Positions 59,801 through 64,000 of a DNA stretch of 64,000 nt are shown piece after piece. Source of the stretch: Euborellia annulipes. Its lineage: Eukaryota > Arthropoda > Insecta > Dermaptera > Anisolabididae. The DNA is taken from positions 1 through 64,000 of the forward strand of contig JAKCPI010016402.1 in NCBI GenBank assembly GCA_023213315.1, given 5' to 3'. Each line of letters begins with the position of its first letter. Position 1 is the first letter of the stretch. The notes beneath the pieces are model-generated. The model was not told the origin of the DNA. It saw only the letters and a program-made list of their open reading frames with translations, and ran no database searches. The position numbers and the translations under genes were made by a program.

Positions 59801-62800
59801 ACAATGAAATAATCACAAGTAGAAAACGCATGGGTGGGAGCTTAATATTGTCCCTCACTCTACTGCCGGAAACTAAAAATATGTCGACACAAAAATTCTG
59901 GTGTAACAAGCACAGGGCACAACTTTCTTTATCTTCGTCAATTAAAATCTGTGTTCTGTGCAACGAGTCACACCAGATTTTTTTTCAAGCCCCCCACGGG
60001 TTGAGACAAGCTGCATTATACTATAAGCTTGAAATTAATCAATTGAGAGATTAACATCCCGAAACGTCGACGAGCACAGTGAAATAAATTAGCGTCCTGA
60101 CTGCCTACATAGTATTTCTGAGCATATTTCTTTTTTGAAATTCAAATCCGATGAGACCTAGCTGTAGGATTTCACATCAGAGTATAAGAAAGGATGGCAA
60201 ATCTACAGAAAGGGTCCTCTCGTTTTCCATTTTCCCCAATAAAAATTCATAAAAAAAAGGAATTTTTTTTTTAAATGATGTAATATTAAAGTTGTTTAAA
60301 TTTGCCTCAACTAATAATATAAAAATAACAAATTAATTAAGCGGCAAGGAACAAAAATAGAATGACCACTGACTATCGATGTGTGAAAGATAAATAAAAA
60401 AAAAAATTTTAATTAAATTTTCTTTCTTGAAATTCTAAAAAAAAAAAAAGAATCTAAAATAGTGGAACAGAACAAATGACTAAATTAGATTTTATAATTT
60501 AAAGGATTGCATCAAGGGCCATTCCAACTGATTGAAACCCCAGACGCATGCGCAGGGTCAGAGCATTATTAATGCCAAAAGCTGCTAATGCATCTGAATG
60601 TGTAAATGCTATTAAAAACAAACGACATATTGAGGCAGCCAATTGGTTGAATTAAAGGGTAGAAGCCTTCCCTATAAACATACTACTATCCCATTTCGTT
60701 GAGTGCTTTTGAAAGTGAATAAAAACACATTTAACAGAAAATTCAATTTAAATCAATTCTAATTATTTTATTTATCCCATAAAGTAAATCTTATGAATTA
60801 TTTTGTAGATGAGACGGATCGGCATCCTGGCCCTTCAGTTGCCGCTTTAATGAAGCTTTCATTTGACGAAGAACATCGTTTGGCGATGTGTCAGTTGGGT
60901 GGACTCCACTGTGTCGCTGAACTCCTTCAATTGGACCATGCAGCTCACGGAGCTGCCTCTTCAGATCAATATTGTGTTACATTGCGACGTTATGCTGGAA
61001 TGGCATTAACAAATCTAACATTCGGAGATGGAGGGAATAAAGCTCTTCTTTGCTCTTTAAGGCCCTTTATGAGGGCTCTTGTTGGCCAACTGGAATCCCC
61101 AAGCGAAGATCTGAGACAGGTAGAGAAGACATTTTTTTTTTTTTAAAAAATTCATGGCGCCCTCGGGCTTGGTCTAGTTGGTAGCGCACCTATCATGTAT
61201 ACCAAGGGTCGCGAGTTCGGATCCCAGGCAGTCCGATGATTTTATTTGGATACCAAGAAGCATTTGGAAAATAAGAATGCCTGGACCCCAATATATATAA
61301 ATTCCCTCTCGCGGCTTACATACGCGATGTATATAAATATCTTAAATATTATATATGTAATTTCTTATTTATATATATATATATATATATATTACTAAAT
61401 ACGAGTATCGTTAGTCGCCTAGGTTGCCGAGAAGACTGTGTATGTGTGTGTGAGTGAGAAAAAAGTGTGCGTGTTTAAAAAAAAAAAAAATTCATGTTAG
61501 AATACTAGCTGAGAATCTAAATAAAAAATTATTTAATTTCGCATTTCTATCGTAAATCGCATTCTTCCTCAGAACAATTAAACCAAAGCTACTATAGAAA
61601 AAAAGGCATTTTGCCGTCCCCTTTTTTTTCATATTATATTAAAAAAATTCGTCCCTGGAGTAAAATTATCCTTTTTATTCTAATAAAACTAATCATATAG
61701 TTATATTTGTGAAGTATGACTAAGGCCGAGTCAAAAAAAAATTTTTCCAAGACGTATGCAGCTAAAAATATTTCCTTTATTATGCAGTTCCAGGCTGGCG
61801 TTTTGGTCTAGGCGATCTTCAGAGCCGGAGGCTAGAATAAATGAAAAATAAAATTCCAGCAACACACATTCCCAAGTATGTGTGGCTGAAATTGTATTTT
61901 TCATTTATTCTAGTCTCCTGCTCTGAAGATGGCCTAGAGCAGTGGCCGAAACGCCAGCCTAGAAAGGCATAGTAAAGGAAATATTTTTGGCTGCATACGT
62001 CTTAAAATTTTTTTTTGACTTTTCCTTAATATATATGTTTGTTTTTCGGGGGTAAGGTAGTCATATTTGAAAAAAAAAATCCCCCCCCCCCCCCCTTCTC
62101 TACATCATTTATAATACAAAAAATATATATTTTGTTCAAAGGATACTCTCAAAAACAAAAATTATTTTAAATAGCCTATCATTCCTTTTTTTCCACAGAC
62201 CTCGTTATTTTACTAATTTCTGAGGAGGCCCTCGGCCCCCTTATTTCTGCCTCTGGTATATAGAAAACACACGGATTTGTCTTTCTTTTGAAATAGAAAG
62301 AAAATAAAAAATTATATTTTTGAAGGCTTAAATATGCATTGTGTTTTGGATCATTTGTTTTTTTTTTTTTTTTTTTTTCTTTATATTATTATTTATTACA
62401 GGTAACTGCTAGCGTTCTACGAAATTTAAGCTGGAGGGCTGATACAGCCAGCAAAGGAGCTCTTCGAGAAGTTGGAGCTGTTCCAGGATTAATGAGAGCC
62501 GCAATGGATGCCCAGAAAGAATCCACGCTCAAATCGATATTATCAGCTTTATGGAATCTCTCCGCCCATTGTTCTGTAAATAAAGTTGATATCTGCGCTG
62601 TCCCCGGGGCATTGCCTTTCCTCGTTGCAATGCTAACATATCAAGCTCCTTCAAAAACACTTGCAATTGTTGAAAACGCCGGTGGCATTTTGCGCAACAT
62701 CTCAAGCCATATTGCAATTCGTGAAGATTATAGAGTCATCTTAAGGCAGCACAGTTGTCTGCAAATTCTTCTACAACAATTGAAATCTCCTAGTTTAACA

Positions 62801-62803
62801 GTG
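41708..62803 (+). CDS. APC: APC (adenomatous polyposis coli), 5' part of gene
   Basis: Nine exons on the plus strand (41677-41840, 44554-44605, 45995-46034, 53836-54045, 56149-56421, 56504-56675, 57618-57920, 60809-61119, 62402-62803) join in frame with GT/AG borders. From the ATG at 41708 they give about 630 residues of APC. Known role: scaffold of the beta-catenin destruction complex with Axin and GSK3, plus microtubule and actin functions. Seen: a short N-terminal coiled coil; a Ser/Ala/Thr-rich linker; then the conserved KYEMVYGLLSMLGT block and armadillo repeats with motifs such as RRYAGMALTNLTFGD, ASVLRNLSWRAD and LSALWNLSAHC, which are near-identical to animal APC. The gene runs off the right edge inside the armadillo domain, so the beta-catenin and Axin binding repeats and the basic C terminus are not in the window. 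The second APC coiled coil is not found in these exons. Introns are full of transposon debris. Confidence 0.95.
41995..42095 (+). mobile_element. tRNA-derived SINE (family B)
   Basis: Head GGCCTGGTGAAATGGATAAC, a box-B-like GGTTTTATTCCCAGG, then CCATGCGATGTTTGGCCTCACC. A minus-strand copy is at 36701-36792 with a better box B (GGGTTCGATTCCC). Confidence 0.6.
42161..42470. mobile_element. Hammerhead-like foldback element in APC intron
   Basis: The ends TATAATTTAAATAGGAAG and their complement give a palindrome with arms of roughly 130 bp. It contains opposed degenerate hammerheads (42263 and 42326). Confidence 0.65.
42326..42366 (+). ncRNA. Hammerhead-like motif, degenerate
   Basis: CTGAAGA, T, GGA…TCC, GAAAC, then TGTAAC rather than GTC. 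Its inverted partner at about 42263-42300 is more decayed. Sits in the palindrome 42161-42470 in an APC intron. Confidence 0.42.
42715..43110 (+). repeat. Probable non-LTR-derived fragment
   Basis: GC-richer than its surroundings; it ends with TCATCATAGGTCTTTAGACC, then CTATGCA and an A-rich run, which matches the 3' tail of the LINE at 38664-39095. The body shows no clear protein. It may be a SINE or UTR sharing the LINE tail. Confidence 0.4.
43824..44340. mobile_element. Long-armed foldback/MITE in APC intron
   Basis: Ends CGAGCCCCGTCCCATCTC and complement, at TA. Arms of about 170 bp around an AT-rich centre (43990-44160). No hammerhead motif. Confidence 0.75.
44554..44605 (+). CDS. APC: APC small exon 2
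   Basis: 52 bases between TTTGTTTTCAG and the donor GTAATC. With the G from the previous exon it reads EQLTSNSPDLKSTNQRE and leaves phase 2. There is no clear family match by itself; placement rests on splice sites and the matching phase on both sides. Confidence 0.78.
45218..45613. mobile_element. Tc1/mariner-like MITE (interrupted by hAT MITE)
   Basis: Ends CAGTGAGGGACAATATTAAG and its complement, inserted at TA (45216-45217, 45614-45615). Long inverted arms with TTTTCTACTTGTGATTAT. The hAT MITE at 45383 splits it. Confidence 0.8.
45383..45560. mobile_element. hAT-like MITE with perfect 8-bp TSD, nested
   Basis: 178 bp with CAGGGCCGGATCAAG and CCGGCCCTG ends, flanked by AAATAATC at 45375-45382 and 45561-45568. 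Inserted in the Tc1-like MITE 45218-45613. Confidence 0.85.
45995..46034 (+). CDS. APC: APC small exon 3
   Basis: 40 bases between TTTTGTTTTAG and the strong donor GTAAGT. It accepts phase 2 and leaves phase 0: SEDPSTQNQRSIFN. Short and low in information, but phase and both splice sites fit. The next phase-0 acceptor is at 53836. Confidence 0.72.
46555..46700 (+). other. Unexplained GC-rich island in APC intron
   Basis: Sharp GC rise with several CpGs and a C11 run, open in one frame (CVVDIETCANPENIDALPEG). It has no convincing acceptor, and its phase would need to be 0/0 to sit between the exons at 45995 and 53836. Could be an unrecognised exon, retrogene scrap or hAT interior. Confidence 0.25.
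46710..47410. other. APC intron, AT-rich, nothing identified
   Basis: Poly-T runs and no coding or repeat signature. The same holds for 47630-48020 and 48210-48900. Confidence 0.35.
47427..47616. mobile_element. hAT-like MITE with perfect 8-bp TSD
   Basis: 190 bp with CAGAGCCGGATCTAG and CCGGCCCTG ends, flanked by CTTGAACT at 47419-47426 and 47617-47624. Same family as 45383-45560. Confidence 0.85.
48025..48207. mobile_element. hAT-like MITE, GC-rich
   Basis: Ends ATGAGCGTAACTAG and CTAGTTACGCCCAT. The interior is runs of G and C. An open frame across it on both strands reflects composition only. Confidence 0.6.
48906..48985 (+). mobile_element. tRNA-like SINE head (family C)
   Basis: GCAGCACAGTGGTAGAG and GTGAGGGATTCGCTTCCCG resemble boxes A and B of a tRNA. 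Not a functional tRNA: no proper acceptor stem. Looser tRNA-like heads are at 7243-7310 and 24172-24245 (GGCTTCTACAAAG shared). Confidence 0.45.
49248..49334 (-). mobile_element. SINE family A, internally deleted
   Basis: The tail (CACACTTTTTCTCATTCACA) joins directly to the head (GGTACACCAAGCCCCGAGGGC complement), so the middle is lost. A further 20-bp box B scrap is at 62876-62895. Confidence 0.55.
49628..50190. mobile_element. hAT-like element with nested 670-family copy
   Basis: Ends CTAGTGGTCCCCAACC and GGTTGGTGAACACCATGG, typical hAT TIRs. Nested within it is a plus-strand 670-family copy (about 49727-50105). Confidence 0.6.
50424..50469 (-). ncRNA. Hammerhead-like motif, U4 to C
   Basis: Minus strand: AACAGCT, CCGAGGA, T, GGCTTT/AAAGCC, GAAAC, ATC, AGCTGTT. 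Stem I (7 bp) and stem II (6 bp) are perfect, but the core CTGA reads CCGA and GTC reads ATC. Left arm of the foldback 50361-50820; pairs with the motif at 50686. Confidence 0.65.
50686..50731 (+). ncRNA. Hammerhead-like motif, U4 to C
   Basis: Inverted partner of the motif at 50424. Same perfect stems I and II and the same CCGAGGA core variant; the triplet after GAAAC is TTC. Probably inactive by canonical rules. Confidence 0.65.
51340..51780 (+). promoter_or_regulatory. GC-rich putative promoter/5' UTR of alternative APC exon
   Basis: A CpG-containing, pyrimidine-rich island in an AT-rich setting, with a C16-18 tract near 51373 and an A26 run near 51541. It contains no repeat signature seen elsewhere in the window and sits just upstream of the ATG at 51916. 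No TATA box or initiator can be assigned with confidence. Confidence 0.35.
51916..52047 (+). CDS. APC: Candidate alternative first exon of APC
   Basis: An ATG at 51916 opens 44 codons beginning MVNKGVNGGAGPPSRLP and ending PNTDRPLFIK, then AAG before the donor GTAGAT. Base use (balanced third positions, GC-rich) is coding-like and unlike the flanking DNA. The exon ends in phase 0, exactly what the acceptor at 53836 needs. No acceptor is evident upstream and a GC-rich, CpG-containing stretch lies at 51340-51760, so a first exon with its own promoter is the simplest reading. The product would lack the coiled coil of the 41677 exon. Vertebrate APC also has alternative first exons. It could instead belong to an unrelated short transcript. 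Confidence 0.6.
52050..53830. other. APC intron after alternative exon
   Basis: Begins with some GC-richer sequence (to about 52680) crossed by a 147-codon open frame that lacks family features; then AT-rich DNA. No repeat with defined ends. Confidence 0.35.
53836..54045 (+). CDS. APC: APC exon, low-complexity linker
   Basis: Acceptor after a 22-base T-rich tract (…GAATTAG), donor GTAAGT at 54046. It encodes 70 codons, RTESDAMATHTTKTT… to …SDQDLTRS, rich in Thr, Ala, Ser and Pro, with one short helix (EEDRTLQLLARLGL). Both junctions are phase 0, so it can follow either 46034 or 52047. Confidence 0.85.
54300..54570. repeat. Half-foldback unit upstream of a SINE
   Basis: GTAAAGTGGCTGTTGTATTT followed by the minus-strand hammerhead at 54381. 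It is similar to 16795-16925. It may be the left arm of an element whose right part (54840-54970, with the intact hammerhead) is separated by the SINE at 54571-54821. Confidence 0.45.
54381..54430 (-). ncRNA. Hammerhead-like motif, degenerate
   Basis: Minus strand: TGGA, CTGAAGA, T, long stem II region, GAAAT, TGTC, TCCAA. CTGAAGA and stem I are intact, and there is one extra T before GTC, as in the 16874 copy. Confidence 0.5.
54571..54821 (+). mobile_element. tRNA-derived SINE (family A) in APC intron
   Basis: Head CTCGGGCTTGGCGTAGC, box B GGTTTGGATCCC, a TA microsatellite in the body, and an A-rich end. It separates two hammerhead-bearing half units. Confidence 0.72.
54884..54929 (+). ncRNA. 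Hammerhead ribozyme motif, intact core
   Basis: Order: stem I strand AAGGA, core CTGAGGA, extra T, stem II GGACAAA/TTTGTCC, core GAAAC, GTC cleavage triplet, stem I strand TCCTT. Every conserved core base of a hammerhead is present and both helices pair without mismatch. Stem III is reduced to AC/GT, which as a self-complementary ACGT suggests action as a dimer, as known for Penelope-associated hammerheads. It lies in an APC intron. Confidence 0.85.
54975..56145. other. APC intron, mixed decayed repeats
   Basis: Contains the dispersed repeat tail at 55530-55610 and a unique-looking block at 55640-55960. Nothing coding. Confidence 0.35.
56149..56421 (+). CDS. APC: APC exon, Ser/Gly/Ala-rich linker
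   Basis: 91 codons in frame, SASSADLDGSCGSP… to …SLSSGHDHLE, between TTCATAG and the donor GTAATT. Phase 0 at both ends. The frame given by the neighbouring exons is open throughout. It lies where vertebrate APC has a Ser-rich linker before the armadillo region. Note that a different frame of this exon starts with ATG at 56171; that is a shadow. Confidence 0.88.
56504..56675 (+). CDS. APC: APC exon, start of conserved region before armadillo repeats
   Basis: Acceptor TTTATTTTTAG, donor GTATAA. It encodes LGAKYEMVYGLLSMLGT, then RTLLAMSGSPDSC and MRQSG, which align with the highly conserved APC segment upstream of the armadillo repeats. The intron before it is only 82 bp. Ends in phase 1. Confidence 0.96.
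56740..57000. mobile_element. Hammerhead-bearing foldback element in APC intron
   Basis: Begins GCAGGCAGGAGATTAAA. It has opposed GACGTTTCGG and CCGAAACGTC halves at about 56823 and 56975, and the central arms CACGTGGATG and its complement. Directly followed by an unrelated minus-strand hammerhead unit at 57081. Confidence 0.55.
56945..56989 (+). ncRNA. Hammerhead-like motif, U4 to C
   Basis: TTGGTC, CCGAAGA, A, GGA…TCC stem II, GAAAC, GTC, GCCAA. GAAAC-GTC is intact and stem I pairs with one bulge. Its inverted partner near 56820-56850 keeps only the GAAAC-GTC half. Confidence 0.6.
57081..57123 (-). ncRNA. Hammerhead ribozyme motif, intact core
   Basis: On the minus strand: GGA, CTGAGGA, extra T, stem II GGTT/AACC around an A/T-rich loop, GAAAC, GTC, TCC. 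Core bases are all conserved; stem I (GGA/TCC) is 3 bp or slightly longer. It lies in the APC intron between 56675 and 57618, next to another motif at 56945. Confidence 0.8.
57618..57920 (+). CDS. APC: APC exon, first armadillo repeat region
   Basis: It continues the conserved block: GCLPLLVQLVHG, an insert of acidic/Gly/Ser residues, then RRRASQALHNVVHASQGDEK and RREARVLRLLEQVRDYC, all recognisable APC armadillo sequence. The C-terminal part (LSIDLERVLASQPPP…) replaces the vertebrate linker. Acceptor GATTGTAG, donor GTGAAT; phases 1 and 1. Confidence 0.96.
57930..58580. other. APC intron, possible small inverted element
   Basis: GATTCCGGAAAGTGAAAAGG (58026) and CCTTTTCACTTTCCGCTTC (58394) form inverted ends about 380 bp apart, suggesting a MITE at 58025-58412. 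The interior is unremarkable. Confidence 0.5.
58643..58684 (-). ncRNA. Hammerhead-like motif, degenerate
   Basis: Minus strand: CCAGGTC, CTGAGGA, A, GGG…CCC, AAAAC, GAC. The same subfamily occurs broken at 5338-5374 (internal deletion, but with GAAAC-GTC intact) and as a half-motif at 60061-60075. Confidence 0.45.
59085..59295 (-). mobile_element. LINE 3' UTR fragment (same family as 29565)
   Basis: Shares GCAATGCGGGGTCGGCGG, GTCGCACGGCCTGACGCCTG and CTGTCCCAGCTCGGGCAGC with the 29565-30391 copy. Nested in the foldback 58588-60113. Confidence 0.6.
59659..59860. mobile_element. Tc1/mariner-like MITE, same family, uninterrupted
   Basis: About 202 bp, CAGTGAGGGACATTATT to ATTGTCCCTCACTC, with TA at both sides. 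It shows the empty-site structure of the 45218 copy. Confidence 0.8.
59863..59985 (-). mobile_element. 670-family 5' hairpin fragment
   Basis: Contains the opposed TCTGGTG / CACACCAGA arms with CACAACTTTCTTTATC in the middle. Nested in the large foldback 58588-60113. Confidence 0.5.
60120..60800. other. APC intron, nothing identified
   Basis: AT-rich with A/T homopolymers. A short GC-rich piece near 60530-60570 (CAGACGCATGCGCAGGGTC) has no assigned role. Confidence 0.35.
60809..61119 (+). CDS. APC: APC exon, armadillo repeats
   Basis: Acceptor TTATTTTGTAG, donor GTAGAG. It encodes LMKLSFDEEHRLAM, GGLHCVAELLQLD, then RRYAGMALTNLTFGDGGNKA and RALVGQLESPSEDLRQ, near-identical to APC armadillo repeats. 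Phase 1 to phase 0. A tRNA-derived SINE lies only about 37 bp past the donor. Confidence 0.97.
61157..61484 (+). mobile_element. tRNA-derived SINE (family A) with 12-bp TSD
   Basis: Flanked by AAAAAATTCATG at 61145-61156 and 61485-61496. Head CCTCGGGCTTGGTCTAG, box B GAGTTCGGATCCC. It lies just after the APC donor at 61120. Confidence 0.8.
61722..62015. mobile_element. Hammerhead-like foldback element in APC intron
   Basis: Arms from AGTCAAAAAAAAATTTT with GACGTATGCAGC and its complement, opposed motifs at 61793 (-) and 61920 (+), and a loop around 61880-61900 with TATGTGTGGCTG. Confidence 0.65.
61920..61959 (+). ncRNA. Hammerhead-like motif, GCC instead of GTC
   Basis: GCT, CTGAAGA, T, GGCC/GGCC, GAAAC, GCC, AGC. 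Core halves are intact but the cleavage triplet has C for U. The inverted partner at 61793-61828 has the same GCC and AAAAC. Confidence 0.55.
62402..62803 (+). CDS. APC: APC exon, armadillo repeats (last exon in window)
   Basis: Acceptor after a T tract, ATTTATTACAG; donor GTAATT at 62804. 134 codons, with ASVLRNLSWRAD, ESTLKSILSALWNLSAHC, NKVDICAVPGALPFLV and GGILRNISSHIA; these form the beta-catenin-like superhelix groove known in animal APC to bind partners such as Asef and KAP3. It stops at KSPSLTV, where the human protein continues into the next repeat; that exon lies outside the window. Confidence 0.97.
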
Positions 62804-62947
62804 GTAATTAAATTATCATTAAAATTTATTAAATCGAGAAATTGTGGCAATATTAATGAAAAGCCAAATAATGTCGGATCCCAGGCAGTCGAATAAAAAT
62901 TTATAAATAATATTACAAATACGATCATCACAAAGTTGATAAATAAT

Positions 62948-63414
62948 TTCTTGAAATGGATAGCTGAAGATATTGAACTAGAAGATTGGACTGGAATTTT
63001 TCCACCAACAGCAGCTAGGTATAATTAAAAAACTTTATATTTTGTTGCCGGCGTTTTGAGAGCAAGTCGCATTCTTCTTTAGAGCCTATGGTAACAAGTT
63101 TTATTTTAGTAATTAATTATTTTACAATATACGTTAATACAAAACAAAATATGACTTCTTAATGCTTACTTACACGCAAAATTGTCAAAAATAAGTATTG
63201 GTTTTGACAATTTTACATGTTAGTAAGCATTGTCATATTTTGTTTTGTATTAACGTATATTGTAAAATAATTAATTACTAAAATAAAACTTGTTACCATA
63301 GGCCCTGAAGAAGAGTGCGACTAGCTCTCGAAACGCCGGCAATAAAATATAAAGTTTTTTAATTATGCCTAGCTGCTGTTCTTGGGAAGGCTCCCGTCCA
63401 AGCTTCTATTAAAA
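62948..63414. mobile_element. Hammerhead-bearing foldback element with 12-bp TSD
   Basis: 467 bp flanked by TTGATAAATAAT at 62936-62947 and 63415-63426. The arms are about 190 bp with opposed motifs at 63047 and 63301, and CAGCAGCTAGG ends. In the APC intron after the last visible exon. Confidence 0.75.
63301..63342 (+). ncRNA. Hammerhead-like motif, GCC instead of GTC
   Basis: GGC, CTGAAGA (its first C overlaps the GGCC), A, GAG…CTC, GAAAC, GCC, GGC. The inverted partner at 63047-63085 is more decayed (CTAAAGA, AAAAC). Inside the foldback 62948-63414. Confidence 0.55.
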
Positions 63415-63429
63415 TTGATAAATAATACT

Positions 63430-64000
63430 AAATGAGATTATGCACATCAATAAGTTGAACAATTTATTGAATTCCTGGCTGACAAGCATACACAAATTAA
63501 TATAATTGGCATAATAAACTTGAGCGCCAATTTAACTATAAAATTTTTTTTACAAAAGATTAATAATGATAATATTAATATACCAGTGGTAAAGCCTTCG
63601 GCGGGCTTTACCACCGGCCAGGGGATTACGCCCCCTGGACCCCCTTGTTCGCATTCGGCGAGCAAATATATCAAATTTAGATTAATGATATAAAAAGAGG
63701 ATGCAGCCAATAATAAAAAGCATCTAAAAAACTTGTCAGCTAAAAATCCTAAAAAAAATTTTCGTTTAAAAGTGTAAAATGGCTGTTATATATTAATCTT
63801 AAGGAAGGTAGATGTGCAGACAGGAGAATAAAAGACTTTTAATTTCTTTTGGTCGACGTTTCGGACGTCAATCGCGTAAAAAAGATTGTTAAAAAACACA
63901 CAAAGATGTTGTTGTGGAATATATAAAATATTTGAACAATATTGAAAAAGGCATCCAATCCTGGAATTGGAAAAAATAACGCACAGAGAGCTCTTCTCGT
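63430..64000. other. APC intron to window edge
   Basis: Holds GGTAAAGCCTTCGGCGGGCT with inverted repeats and a CCAGGGG…CCCCCTGGACC block (63590-63660), and the start of another foldback with a minus-strand GTCGACGTTTCGG half-motif at 63853, which continues off the window. Confidence 0.4.

Larger units (their letters stand above)
58588..60113. mobile_element. Large foldback with nested insertions in APC intron
   Basis: Ends TACTATGTAGGCAG and CTGCCTACATAGTA. Both arms carry the subfamily seen at 5301-5545. The centre is stuffed with a LINE 3' fragment (59085-59295), a Tc1-like MITE (59659-59860) and part of a 670-family copy (59863-59985), which explains its 1.5-kb size. Confidence 0.65.

Overview
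This is a eukaryotic, almost certainly animal, genomic window. It is AT-rich, intron-rich and dominated by transposable-element debris. Two protein-coding genes can be reconstructed from spliced exons. On the minus strand (22863 down to 18588) there is a complete three-exon p24/TMED cargo receptor, most like TMED7/TMED3. On the plus strand (from 41677, perhaps 36044, to beyond the right edge) there is the 5' part of APC, the Wnt-pathway and cytoskeletal scaffold, as far as the middle of its armadillo domain. The species cannot be fixed from sequence alone. A compact APC, very AT-rich introns and a (TTAGG)3 run inside a SINE are compatible with an arthropod, possibly a crustacean such as a copepod; this is inference.

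Layout. 1-18.5 kb is repeat-packed intergenic DNA: a 670-bp unclassified family that ends in hairpins, hAT and Tc1-like MITEs, tRNA-derived SINEs, and palindromic elements. 18.5-22.9 kb is the TMED gene, whose 3.6-kb second intron is filled with nested foldback elements. 23-36 kb is intergenic, with LINE and SINE remnants and several GC-richer islands that look like promoters or 5' exons. 33.4-40.8 kb holds two 1.1-kb copies of one TIR element in opposite orientation, around a candidate first APC exon. 41.7-62.8 kb holds the APC exons; all reading phases are compatible at the junctions. A second candidate first exon (51916-52047) would make an APC form without the N-terminal coiled coil.

The most striking non-gene signal is a large set of hammerhead-ribozyme-like motifs: CTGANGA, one extra base, stem II, GAAAC, GTC, with a short stem I and almost no stem III. 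They occur in both orientations. Many are arranged as inverted pairs inside foldback elements of about 220-470 bp, at least four of which are flanked by 12-13 bp target-site duplications. This matches the short-stem-III hammerheads known from Penelope-like retroelements, but no reverse transcriptase is visible here. Three copies keep every core base (25618-25661, 54884-54929, 57081-57123).

The two host genes are not functionally linked as far as can be seen. They lie head to head, more than 13 kb apart.
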